Source: JAGTVG01 sp964543195 (GTDB lineage Bacteria; Bacteroidota; Bacteroidia; Cytophagales; Cyclobacteriaceae). From it: 64,000 bases of DNA. A program made the translations under genes and the position numbers. Positions 54,049 through 61,127 of the stretch are shown here, piece after piece. Each line of letters begins with the position of its first letter. The stretch's first letter is position 1. Below the pieces are notes generated by a model. It searched no databases, had not been told where the DNA came from, and saw only the letters and a program-made list of their open reading frames with translations. Location of the stretch: NCBI GenBank assembly GCA_964543195.1, contig CAZIXF010000016.1, forward strand, positions 33,089 to 97,088, read 5' to 3'.

Positions 54049-54447
54049 TTACCTGGAATTGTATGTGTATTCCTGGTAATGCAGGATATCATCCTCTACG
54101 CTTTTAAATATCCAGAGGATAATGGTAATATCATCGAGGTATCCCAATCCAGGAATAAAATCAGGCACAAGATCGAGCGGGTTTATAAAATAGATCAGGC
54201 CTGCAACCATTATAACTATGGTTTTCCAGGGTACCTCACGGTATTCTCCTTCGATGTATGATCTGATCATCCGGATGAACAGTTTTACCTTATTGACCAC
54301 TCGTTGAATTTCAGAATCTTCTCCTTCAATATTCACCACTTTTTTGAAGGCCCGGTCAAGTGTGTTGCTTAACCTTTCCCTGTCACTTAAAAGTTCCCTG
54401 GCCTGGGAATAGGAATTCCTGAAGTATTTGAAAATTTGCTTGTCCAT
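54049..54447 (-). CDS. YkvA/DUF1232 family small membrane protein
   Basis: 132 residues. The DUF1232 signature 'YFINPLDLVPDFIPGLGYLDD' (about 86-106; strand-turn-strand with conserved Asp-Leu-Pro-Asp) is clear, preceded by a helical charged N-terminus (5-70) and a hydrophobic segment 'WKTIVIMVAGLIYF'. Function unknown; the family is thought to be membrane-associated. It lies eight bases downstream of the next gene in the same direction. Confidence 0.88.
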   Translation of the reverse strand: MDKQIFKYFRNSYSQARELLSDRERLSNTLDRAFKKVVNIEGEDSEIQRVVNKVKLFIRMIRSYIEGEYREVPWKTIVIMVAGLIYFINPLDLVPDFIPGLGYLDDITIILWIFKSVEDDILHYQEYTYNSR

Positions 54448-54455
54448 ATGTAAAT

Positions 54456-54977
54456 TTAATAAAACTGACTGACTTCATCTTTTAATTTATTGAGAGCCTG
54501 TGAAATTGAATCGAACTGTGTCTCCAATATCTCACCGAACACCACTTTAGTCAGGTCCATTGCCTTTGCCTCATCCTTCAGCTGTGCGCCCCCCTGATTG
54601 ATAAGGGTAATTGTATCCTCGACTGCCTTTTTAACCAGGGTCCACAATTCTCCACTCACATATACCTGCTGGGAAAGATTGTGATTAAATTCATCCCTGA
54701 TCTCCTTTACCAATAATCGTTGGAATTCTTTGGCTGTATAAGCCGGATTGTTCAGTCTCACCATAATATTGTTGGGAGATATCCTTTCAAGCAACAGGGC
54801 TATCCTTTCATAAGCCTGCAGGCGTAAAGGAAGGATCGTTTCATAGTTTTTGATCTTGAGATCGACCTTCCTTTTTTCTGTTTCTTTTTCAAGAATATTT
54901 TTAACAGTAAGATACATGGCGTATAAAACCAGTATGGCCGGAATCAGCAGTTTCCCAAACTCTACTATAATTTCCAT
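54456..54977 (-). CDS. Membrane-anchored helical protein (DUF7935-like), unknown function
   Basis: 173 residues. One N-terminal membrane segment (8-27) and a long helical cytoplasmic or periplasmic domain with heptad character ('AYERIALLLERISPNNIMVRL', 'LVKEIRDEFNHNLSQQVYV'). Homologous proteins are frequent in Bacteroidetes as hypothetical or DUF7935. Together with the DUF1232 gene downstream it forms a two-gene unit; a -7-like element for the divergent iron-sulfur gene lies upstream. Confidence 0.7.
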   Translation of the reverse strand: MEIIVEFGKLLIPAILVLYAMYLTVKNILEKETEKRKVDLKIKNYETILPLRLQAYERIALLLERISPNNIMVRLNNPAYTAKEFQRLLVKEIRDEFNHNLSQQVYVSGELWTLVKKAVEDTITLINQGGAQLKDEAKAMDLTKVVFGEILETQFDSISQALNKLKDEVSQFY

Positions 54978-55041
54978 AAAAACCTTTACTATAATTTCCC
55001 TAATATTACATAAAATGATGACAAAAATGAATTACCATCTT

Positions 55042-55049
55042 TACTTTTG
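55042..55049 (+). promoter_or_regulatory. Putative -7 promoter element for the IscA-like gene
   Basis: TACTTTTG, perfect TAnnTTTG. Transcription would begin near 55056, downstream of the GTG at 55049 and just before ATG 55067, supporting the shorter gene start. Confidence 0.5.
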
Positions 55050-55066
55050 TGGGATGGATAAAAATT

Positions 55067-55381
55067 ATGGCAGTGATGAGTCAGACTTCCAGGCCCGTTC
55101 AGATTTCCCCAAAAGCCTTATCCCGGATCAGGCAGATAATAAATGAGAAAAATATTCCCTCATTTTACGGACTCCGGGTGGGTATCGAGGGAGGAGGATG
55201 CACAGGCATGACTTCCAATGTACTTGGATTCGATACCAGGAAGGAATCGGATATTGAATATACGATAGATGATCTCCCAGTGTATATCGATAAACGCCAG
55301 GTGATGTTTCTGGCCGGCGTTACCATTGATTATATTCAGGACGGAGAGGAGGAAGGATTTATTTTTGAACAGAAAACTTAA
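55067..55381 (+). CDS. IscA/HesB-type iron-sulfur cluster protein lacking the C-terminal CxC
   Basis: 104 residues from the ATG just after the predicted transcription start; ATG 55076 is an equal alternative. 'KALSRIRQIINEKNIPSFYGLRV' and 'GGGCTGMTSNVLGF' (about 43-56, one conserved Cys) are typical of A-type carriers. The C-terminal 'CGCG' pair, used with this Cys to bind the cluster, is replaced by 'GFIFEQKT'. Comparable Bacteroidetes proteins without CxC exist, so this is probably a distinct subgroup and not a broken gene. Iron-sulfur transfer is therefore uncertain. Confidence 0.85.
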   Translation: MAVMSQTSRPVQISPKALSRIRQIINEKNIPSFYGLRVGIEGGGCTGMTSNVLGFDTRKESDIEYTIDDLPVYIDKRQVMFLAGVTIDYIQDGEEEGFIFEQKT

Positions 55382-55387
55382 TGCTGG

Positions 55388-55747
55388 CTATCGCTTTTCA
55401 CTCAAAGTCACGGTAGCTTTCTGGCAGATCCCTCCCACGGGTGGATTGTATTTACTGACTCTTACCTCTATTTCATTTATCGCCGGGAATTGATCAAAGA
55501 CCACATCCATGATCCTTTTGCCGAGATGTTCAAGTAATTTGGTGGGTTCGCTCATTTCATGACGGATAAGCCGGTAAAGCGTTTCATAATTGATGGTTTC
55601 TTTTAACTGGTCGTGTTCTGCTGCATCCGACAGATCCGTATGAACAGTAATATCCACAGCAAATTTATTCCCAATTTTCTGTTCCTCGTGGTAATAGCCA
55701 TGATGAGCAAAAAATTCAAGACCTTCAAGAGATATTTTTCCCTGCAT
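55388..55747 (-). CDS. folB: Dihydroneopterin aldolase
   Basis: 119 residues, the usual size. Folate pathway, retro-aldol cleavage of 7,8-dihydroneopterin. 'EGLEFFAHHGYYHEEQ' (9-24), 'INYETLYRLI' (about 50-59), 'LLEHLGKRI' and 'PPVGGICQKATVTL' at the C-terminus are family landmarks. Starts two bases behind the DivIVA-domain gene and forms the end of a WD40-DivIVA-folB operon. Confidence 0.94.
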   Translation of the reverse strand: MQGKISLEGLEFFAHHGYYHEEQKIGNKFAVDITVHTDLSDAAEHDQLKETINYETLYRLIRHEMSEPTKLLEHLGKRIMDVVFDQFPAINEIEVRVSKYNPPVGGICQKATVTLSEKR

Positions 55748-55748
55748 T

Positions 55749-56669
55749 TTATTCTATTTCATCAAAAAATGACTGTGTTGAACGTTGGGATTTAGGCTTT
55801 TCCTTTTCTTCAGCAGCAGGCTCTTCTTCAGGTTGAACCGATTCCCGGTCTTCATCTTCCCGTTTGTCTTCTATCTGTTCTTTCTCTTTCTTTTCTTCTT
55901 CTTCAGATATTCCCCTCGCTTTTTCTTCCTTTAATTCGGCCTTTTCAGAATTGCCGGTTTTTTCTTTTGCTATTTGTTCTTTCGACTCAGCCGTTTCGGT
56001 ATTTCCCGATGATTCTTTTTGCTTTGAAACATCAGTAGACCCGGTTCTTCCCGGTTCTTCACTGCCCTGCTGAAGAATAGATTCCACATCTACCAGGGCT
56101 GAATTGTATGCTTCCCTGGCTTCAGCCACCACATCCTTAACAACCAGTTCATCCGATCGTTTTTCAAATTTCTCTATTCTTTCATTTAATTCCGAAGCGT
56201 AATTTCTTATCTGGCTTATCAGTTTCTCCCGGAGATCATATATGCGGTTATAATCATTCTCAATGAATTTCACCTTGTCCATCATTTCATCGAGAATCTT
56301 TTTGGTCTTTGTCTCGGTCTGGTCCAGCAATTTCTTCGCCTTGTTTCTGGCCTCCACAACAATTTCATCCGATTTCATATGTGATTCCCTGATCTTGAGT
56401 TCTGTTTCTTTCCTGGCCTGTTCAATAAGATTGGCCCCGGTATCCTCTGCCGTTTTCAGGGTCTTGAATAGTGAACTTTCCACTTCACGAAGCTTACTGA
56501 CTTCTTTTTCAAGCGTTTCAATACGCACATTCATCTCCTTATTCTCGTCCAGTATTCTTTCCCATTCCTGGGACAGAGAGACAAGATAAGCATTGACTTC
56601 ATCCTTATCGTATCCCCGGAATACTTTCTCGAAAGTTTTCTGCCTGATTTCTAAAGGGGTAATTTTCAT
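55749..56669 (-). CDS. DivIVA-domain coiled-coil protein
   Basis: 306 residues. N-terminus 'ITPLEIRQKTFEKVFRGYDKDEVNAYL' (3-29) is the DivIVA/GpsB lipid-binding domain. Residues 40-185 are a long coiled coil. Residues 190-290 are an acidic Glu/Lys/Ser low-complexity linker, and the chain ends in 'SFFDEIE', a short acidic-aromatic tail that also appears in similar Bacteroidetes proteins and may be a protein docking site. Likely a polar or septal scaffold. Its start overlaps the WD40 gene stop by four bases (ATGA), so translation is coupled. Confidence 0.87.
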   Translation of the reverse strand: MKITPLEIRQKTFEKVFRGYDKDEVNAYLVSLSQEWERILDENKEMNVRIETLEKEVSKLREVESSLFKTLKTAEDTGANLIEQARKETELKIRESHMKSDEIVVEARNKAKKLLDQTETKTKKILDEMMDKVKFIENDYNRIYDLREKLISQIRNYASELNERIEKFEKRSDELVVKDVVAEAREAYNSALVDVESILQQGSEEPGRTGSTDVSKQKESSGNTETAESKEQIAKEKTGNSEKAELKEEKARGISEEEEKKEKEQIEDKREDEDRESVQPEEEPAAEEKEKPKSQRSTQSFFDEIE

Positions 56670-57583
56670 GGTTGTGAATTAAAATTTATATCCCATACAG
56701 TAATCGTTCTGTCATCACTGCATGAAATTAACCTATTTTTATAGCTTGACCAAAATATTTTATTAACAGAAGAAAGGTGGCCCCCGTGCCGGACCTTATC
56801 AATTACTTTAAGAAGCTTCAGGCTGTTGTAATCCCATATTTTAATGGTTTTATCCATGCTACCCGTAGCAAAATGTTCTTGATCGGGACTGAAAGAAATC
56901 GAATTGATGGTATACATATGTGCCACTATGGATTCCTTTAACCGGTAATCATGGTCAGCATCCCATATTTTCATATGCGCATCACGACTGCCGCTGAAAA
57001 GGAACCGGTCATCCGGCGAATATGACAGAGTAAACACTGAATTATCATGTGCATTTATCTCATGCTTTAAAGAAAAATCCGACATATCGAAAATCCTGAT
57101 CACATTATCACTGTAACCGACTGCCATATCCTTACCGTTTGATGTTATGGTCCGGGCACTTTGCCTGCTTTTTCTTATCTGTTTGATTATGGTAAGGGTT
57201 TTCAGGTCAATCACCTGCAAAACACCTTCAGAATTGGCCACAACTATCCTGCCATCAATAAAATGAATATCAAAAATGGTTGCTTTACCAAGATTTAAAG
57301 AGCCCTTTTCCTTTCTTTCCTCTATGTCGATTATATGAATGCCTTCATAATTCTGGCCGACGACCAGCAGGTTTAGTTCCATTACCGGACATATGGCATA
57401 TACGCTGTTGGTAACTTTTGCCAGAAGCTGCCCGTCGGGATTTCCGTTCAGACCCCAGATCGCTACCAGACCATCACCGGCACCTGAGATGAACTTACCC
57501 TGCCCGGGTGCTTTATGGACCGTGTACACGCAATCATTATGACCGGTCAGCGTAATGACTTTATTTATTCCAATTTTTGCCAT
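56666..57583 (-). CDS. WD40 beta-propeller protein
   Basis: 305 residues, consisting wholly of about seven WD40 blades, with clear 'GSMDKTIKIWDYNSL' and 'CSDDRTITVWDIN' units, no signal peptide. Cytoplasmic protein-binding propeller. It is translationally coupled to the DivIVA-domain gene, so the two are likely partners. Exact role unknown. Divergent from the phosphopantetheinyl transferase gene. Confidence 0.88.
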   Translation of the reverse strand: MAKIGINKVITLTGHNDCVYTVHKAPGQGKFISGAGDGLVAIWGLNGNPDGQLLAKVTNSVYAICPVMELNLLVVGQNYEGIHIIDIEERKEKGSLNLGKATIFDIHFIDGRIVVANSEGVLQVIDLKTLTIIKQIRKSRQSARTITSNGKDMAVGYSDNVIRIFDMSDFSLKHEINAHDNSVFTLSYSPDDRFLFSGSRDAHMKIWDADHDYRLKESIVAHMYTINSISFSPDQEHFATGSMDKTIKIWDYNSLKLLKVIDKVRHGGHLSSVNKIFWSSYKNRLISCSDDRTITVWDINFNSQP

Positions 57584-57619
57584 TTTATCTTAACAGTTCC
57601 CCGGATCTAATATTAAATG

Positions 57620-57627
57620 TAATTTTG
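57620..57627 (+). promoter_or_regulatory. Putative -7 promoter element for the phosphopantetheinyl transferase gene
   Basis: TAATTTTG, perfect TAnnTTTG, 32 bases before the ATG, leader about 26 bases. Confidence 0.4.
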
Positions 57628-57659
57628 TTGTATATTAAAGAGATACCCGAATCAATCAA

Positions 57660-58295
57660 ATGCCAATTGTAAAAATAGAGAATATTAATGAAGCAGTCTC
57701 GTGGGGATTATGGAAAATTGATGAAGATTTTGATTTTTTGATCGGACAGACGGTAATTTCCGATCCCGAGAATGAAGATATCAAAAGAATTTCCAATGTG
57801 AAAAGAAGACTGGAATGGGCTGGCGCCCGTCTGCTTTTGAAAAAGCTGGCAGACAGAAAAGGATTCTCTTATAAGGGTATTTCCAAGGATGATTTTGATA
57901 AACCCTTCCTTATTGGCAATCAGGTCAATATTTCTATATCGCATTGTTATCCATATGCCTGTGCCATGTTGAATGATTATCATCCCTGCGGGATTGATAT
58001 TGAAAAACCAAAACCTGCATTATTCCAGGTAGCCAGAAAATTTCTGAATGACCAGGAAAAGGGCTATATTCCCGAAGAGGAAAACTACCTCTGCCTGGCC
58101 TGGGCAGCCAAAGAGGTGCTGTATAAGATCCATGGTAAAAAACACTTGAATTTTCAGAAACATATAATGCTGAAGCCTTTCGAATTAATGCAGAAAGGTA
58201 CGCTCTATGCTTCGGTAAGTACTCATGAAATTAAGGAAAACTTTAAACTCTGGTATATCACGGTCGACGGGCATTTCATCTGTTTTAATCTTTAG
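57660..58295 (+). CDS. 4'-phosphopantetheinyl transferase (Sfp type)
   Basis: 211 residues. Transfers phosphopantetheine from CoA to carrier proteins. Conserved 'KPF' (81-83), 'ISISHC' (91-96), metal-binding Asp113 and Glu115 in GIDIEKP, and WAAKEVLYK (148-156) with Glu152 are all present. No carrier-protein, polyketide or NRPS gene lies nearby, so it may serve fatty-acid carrier proteins or genes elsewhere. Convergent with the SirB1-like gene across a 19-base tandem repeat. Confidence 0.93.
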   Translation: MPIVKIENINEAVSWGLWKIDEDFDFLIGQTVISDPENEDIKRISNVKRRLEWAGARLLLKKLADRKGFSYKGISKDDFDKPFLIGNQVNISISHCYPYACAMLNDYHPCGIDIEKPKPALFQVARKFLNDQEKGYIPEEENYLCLAWAAKEVLYKIHGKKHLNFQKHIMLKPFELMQKGTLYASVSTHEIKENFKLWYITVDGHFICFNL

Positions 58296-58325
58296 ACGGA
58301 GTTAAAGTATTTTGGTGGGCTAAAT

Positions 58326-58382
58326 TCTTCAGGTGGGATTCAAGTCTTCAGGTCAGGATTTTATCATCAGGCGAGGTTATAG
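58326..58382. repeat. Three imperfect 19-bp tandem repeats
   Basis: Units begin at 58326, 58345 and 58364: TCTTCAGGTGGGATTCAAG, TCTTCAGGTCAGGATTTTA and TCATCAGGCGAGGTTATAG. Spacing is exactly 19 bases. The third unit includes the stop codon of the SirB1-like gene. The repeats fill most of the spacer between two convergent genes. Confidence 0.6.
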
Positions 58383-59237
58383 CGCACCAAGATCGTCGTC
58401 GTCGCCAACAGACATGGCATTCAACAAAGTTTTAATCTCGTCCACCTTGTAATGATCTCCTAATTTCTCAAAAGAAACGATCAGGTTTCTCAACACTCTT
58501 TTTATAATATCCAGATTGGTGCAGGGTTCGAAAAACATATCCACACTGCTTATGTGCAGATTGGAAACGTAATTTTCCAGATCTGATCTTGAAAACAAAA
58601 GGCCCCGGTTAAAGGCATTTATATAAAACTGAATAAGCGGTGATTTATAGGTACAAACAAAAAGATTGGGAAGATTCACTCCATAAACCGGCATTTCCAG
58701 TTTTTGCGCAATCAATATATAAATAACACAAAGTGAAATGGGATTCCCTTTTTTTGATTCCAATACGATGTTGATCATGGAATTAGCAGGTGAGTGAAAA
58801 TTTTTAGTGTTCGCACTGAATTTATATTTGGTGTAAAGTACATTATTCAAAATTTTCACCTGGTCATAAGGATGAATATTGGGCCTGAAATCACGCCAGG
58901 CTTCATGGTATATCTGTTCAATCTCCATGTTGATCGTTTTCAATTCCAGATCAGGGTACTGATACGTGGCCACCAGCCACATTCCTTCAAGAAGATCCTT
59001 GTATCCTTTTTCTTTCCAGTCTATGAGTCGTGTTTTAAGCTGATCAAATTGCAGGACATGGATCAATTCTTCAATTTTCCGTTGGATCACCGGGTTGAAA
59101 CTGTTTTCCCATTCATTTTCCAGGATAGGGATCACTTCATTTCCAAGGGATATTATTTTTTCTTCCACCTGGGTTACGATACCCCTGTCATCATCATCCA
59201 GCAGTGAAACAAGAGCCTTAATCTCCTTCTTCTTCAT
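58377..59237 (-). CDS. SirB1/transglutaminase-like family protein
   Basis: 286 residues. 'GIVTQVEEKIISLGNEVIPILENEWE' and the 'YTKYKFSANTKNFHSPANSMINIVLESKKGNPISLCVIY' region (about 132-170) match the SirB1-N / transglutaminase-like family: Cys169 in 'SLCVIY' takes the position of the thiol, and 'PVYGVNLPNLFVC' follows. C-terminal helical repeats. In some organisms similar proteins assist biotin or regulatory processes; the function here is unknown. A perfect -7 element lies 15 bases upstream. Confidence 0.83.
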   Translation of the reverse strand: MKKKEIKALVSLLDDDDRGIVTQVEEKIISLGNEVIPILENEWENSFNPVIQRKIEELIHVLQFDQLKTRLIDWKEKGYKDLLEGMWLVATYQYPDLELKTINMEIEQIYHEAWRDFRPNIHPYDQVKILNNVLYTKYKFSANTKNFHSPANSMINIVLESKKGNPISLCVIYILIAQKLEMPVYGVNLPNLFVCTYKSPLIQFYINAFNRGLLFSRSDLENYVSNLHISSVDMFFEPCTNLDIIKRVLRNLIVSFEKLGDHYKVDEIKTLLNAMSVGDDDDLGAL

Positions 59238-59251
59238 ATATAAATATATCC

Positions 59252-59259
59252 CAAAATTA
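59252..59259 (-). promoter_or_regulatory. Putative -7 promoter element for the SirB1-like gene
   Basis: Minus-strand TAATTTTG, perfect TAnnTTTG; the leader would be only about eight bases. Confidence 0.4.
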
Positions 59260-59315
59260 ATATACTCACAAATCCCATTAATGCAGTCCGGGGGTCTCGA
59301 TCAATGCGGCTTTTA

Positions 59316-60257
59316 TTATTTTTTATCGGATTTATCTTTTCTGCCAAAGATGCTGAAATGAACGTATCTTTTTGGATTTTCACGGAAGTCGACCAGTAAC
59401 TTATCGAGGCTTTCGACACTCCGGTTAAGATTAACATAAAGGGAGTCATCCTTCATCAGGTGCCCCATAGTTCCTTCTCCTTTATTCAATTGATGGATCA
59501 TTTCATTTAATTCTTCACTGGTCCTGGAAAGATTATTAACCATATTCTCAAGCTCCAGTTCATTAAGGGAACCCACGAATACATCGGTTTTTGTCAGGGT
59601 CCTGTTGAGGATCTCGGCAGATTCGTTAAGTTTGGTTGTCAGGTTATTTATGTTTTTAATCGATTCATTCAGATCATCCCTGTTTTTCCGCACCATGGAT
59701 TGTGTCTGATCAAGTACGTTATTTGTACTATTGAATGTCTCCCTGATCACCTTTTCAGTCATCAGCAGGCTATCTAGAAAAGTGTTCAATTTTCTGATAA
59801 GGGCTGATGCATCGTCAGCCACCGGACCGGTCTGTTCGGTGAGGGACTCGATCAGTCCCATTGATACTTCTGACTTGAGCGTATCTCCATTTTTTAGAGG
59901 GTTAGTTATTTCACTCGGAATACGGAGTTCAATGGCTTTATCTCCCAGCAATCCTTCACTTACCAGATAGGCTATTGTGGAATCATCCAGCACAATATCA
60001 CCCTCGATACTCAACTCAACGATTATTCTGTGTTGCTCACCCTGTTCGAAGGTAATATCACTTACCCGGCCCACGGTAAGCCCTTTGATGATCACGGCAT
60101 TCGATTTTGTCAGACCATTAATATTCGGATAAACAGCGTAATATTTATCCGTAGTGGAGAAAAAATCTATACCCTTCAGAAAATTAAAACCAAGGTAAAG
60201 CATGGCTATAGTGATGACGCTGAAAAGACCTATTTTAAATTCTTTTGATATTTGCAC
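59316..60257 (-). CDS. MCE-domain protein (MlaD-like), lipid transport to the outer membrane
   Basis: 313 residues. N-terminal membrane anchor (11-27), an MCE domain (about 35-115, 'YPNINGLTKSNAVIIKGLTVGRVSDI') and a long helical C-terminus (about 150-300) with heptads rich in Asn/Leu/Ser. MlaD-like proteins form hexamers and shuttle phospholipids between membranes. Upstream, 11 bases away, is the AmiC amidase gene; no MlaE or MlaF gene is in the window. Bacteroidetes often keep this amidase-MCE pair, so co-transcription is likely. Confidence 0.88.
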   Translation of the reverse strand: MQISKEFKIGLFSVITIAMLYLGFNFLKGIDFFSTTDKYYAVYPNINGLTKSNAVIIKGLTVGRVSDITFEQGEQHRIIVELSIEGDIVLDDSTIAYLVSEGLLGDKAIELRIPSEITNPLKNGDTLKSEVSMGLIESLTEQTGPVADDASALIRKLNTFLDSLLMTEKVIRETFNSTNNVLDQTQSMVRKNRDDLNESIKNINNLTTKLNESAEILNRTLTKTDVFVGSLNELELENMVNNLSRTSEELNEMIHQLNKGEGTMGHLMKDDSLYVNLNRSVESLDKLLVDFRENPKRYVHFSIFGRKDKSDKK

Positions 60258-60268
60258 GGTGAAAAAAA

Positions 60269-61057
60269 TTAATGATTAGCTTCCAGTTCATTTTTATAAT
60301 CACGGAACGCCCTGAATATTCCGGAGGCAAGATATACCTGTCCAAGATCATCATTGAGATATCTTTCCTCTTTGGGATTGCTAAGATAGCCAACCTCCAC
60401 AAGCACGCTGGGCATGGAAGTACGCCATAAGACCCAGAAATTAGCCTGGCGTACACCCCGGCTGTTCCTTCCTACCCGTCTTTTAAACTGATATTCGATC
60501 TTGTCGGCCAAATTTAAACTGTTGGTTATATAGGCATTCTGATACAATGAAAACAATATATGGGATTCAGGGGAATTGGGATCAAACCCTTCATATCTTT
60601 CTTCGTAATTCTCCTCCAGAAGAATTACGGAGTTTTCCCTTTTTGCCACTTCAAGGTTCCTTTCAGAGGTATGGTTTCCCATTACATAGGTTTCTGTACC
60701 ATAAATTATATGCTTATTGGCCGGAACAGCGTTACAATGAACAGAGATGAAAACATCAGCATCATTTTTGTTGGCAATTTTTGCACGGTTATCTAACTCG
60801 ATGAAGTCATCCGAGGTACGGGTATAGACCACCTCGACATCTTGAAGATTCTCTTTGATGATACGACCGAGCTCAAGTGAAATTTTTAATGCTATATCCT
60901 TTTCCCTGCTGAAAAGGCCGGTGGTGCCGGAATCCTTGCCTCCGTGTCCGGCATCAATCACGACTTTATCTACTTTGTATTTTGTGATTCCAGCCGGCTT
61001 GAACGACCACATGACCAGAATCAGGACCATCAAAGGAATAAAGACAATATTTCTCAC
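60269..61057 (-). CDS. N-acetylmuramoyl-L-alanine amidase (AmiC type)
   Basis: 262 residues from a GTG start chosen because it gives a proper signal anchor ('MRNIVFIPLMVLILVMWSF') and avoids overlap with the divergent LptD gene; longer versions from ATG 61165 or 61183, or TTG 61099, would overlap it. Zinc amidase_3 domain: VVIDAGHGG (about 32-40, with His38), Glu52 and His107 ('VFISVHCNAVP'), and the catalytic Glu region 'VLVEVGYLSNP' near the C-terminus. Cleaves peptidoglycan stem peptides in the periplasm. Followed by an MCE-domain gene. Confidence 0.88.
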   Translation of the reverse strand: MRNIVFIPLMVLILVMWSFKPAGITKYKVDKVVIDAGHGGKDSGTTGLFSREKDIALKISLELGRIIKENLQDVEVVYTRTSDDFIELDNRAKIANKNDADVFISVHCNAVPANKHIIYGTETYVMGNHTSERNLEVAKRENSVILLEENYEERYEGFDPNSPESHILFSLYQNAYITNSLNLADKIEYQFKRRVGRNSRGVRQANFWVLWRTSMPSVLVEVGYLSNPKEERYLNDDLGQVYLASGIFRAFRDYKNELEANH

Positions 61058-61127
61058 AATAGTTCGGTTGTTAAAAGTTATTAAGATAACTTTACGCAAA
61101 ATTGTAAATTTTTTACTTAATCTGAAA

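Noticed and set aside
60855..61127. 91-codon extension of LptD into the amidase gene
   Set aside because: The signal peptide starts at GTG 61128 and the extension is antisense to the amidase domain.
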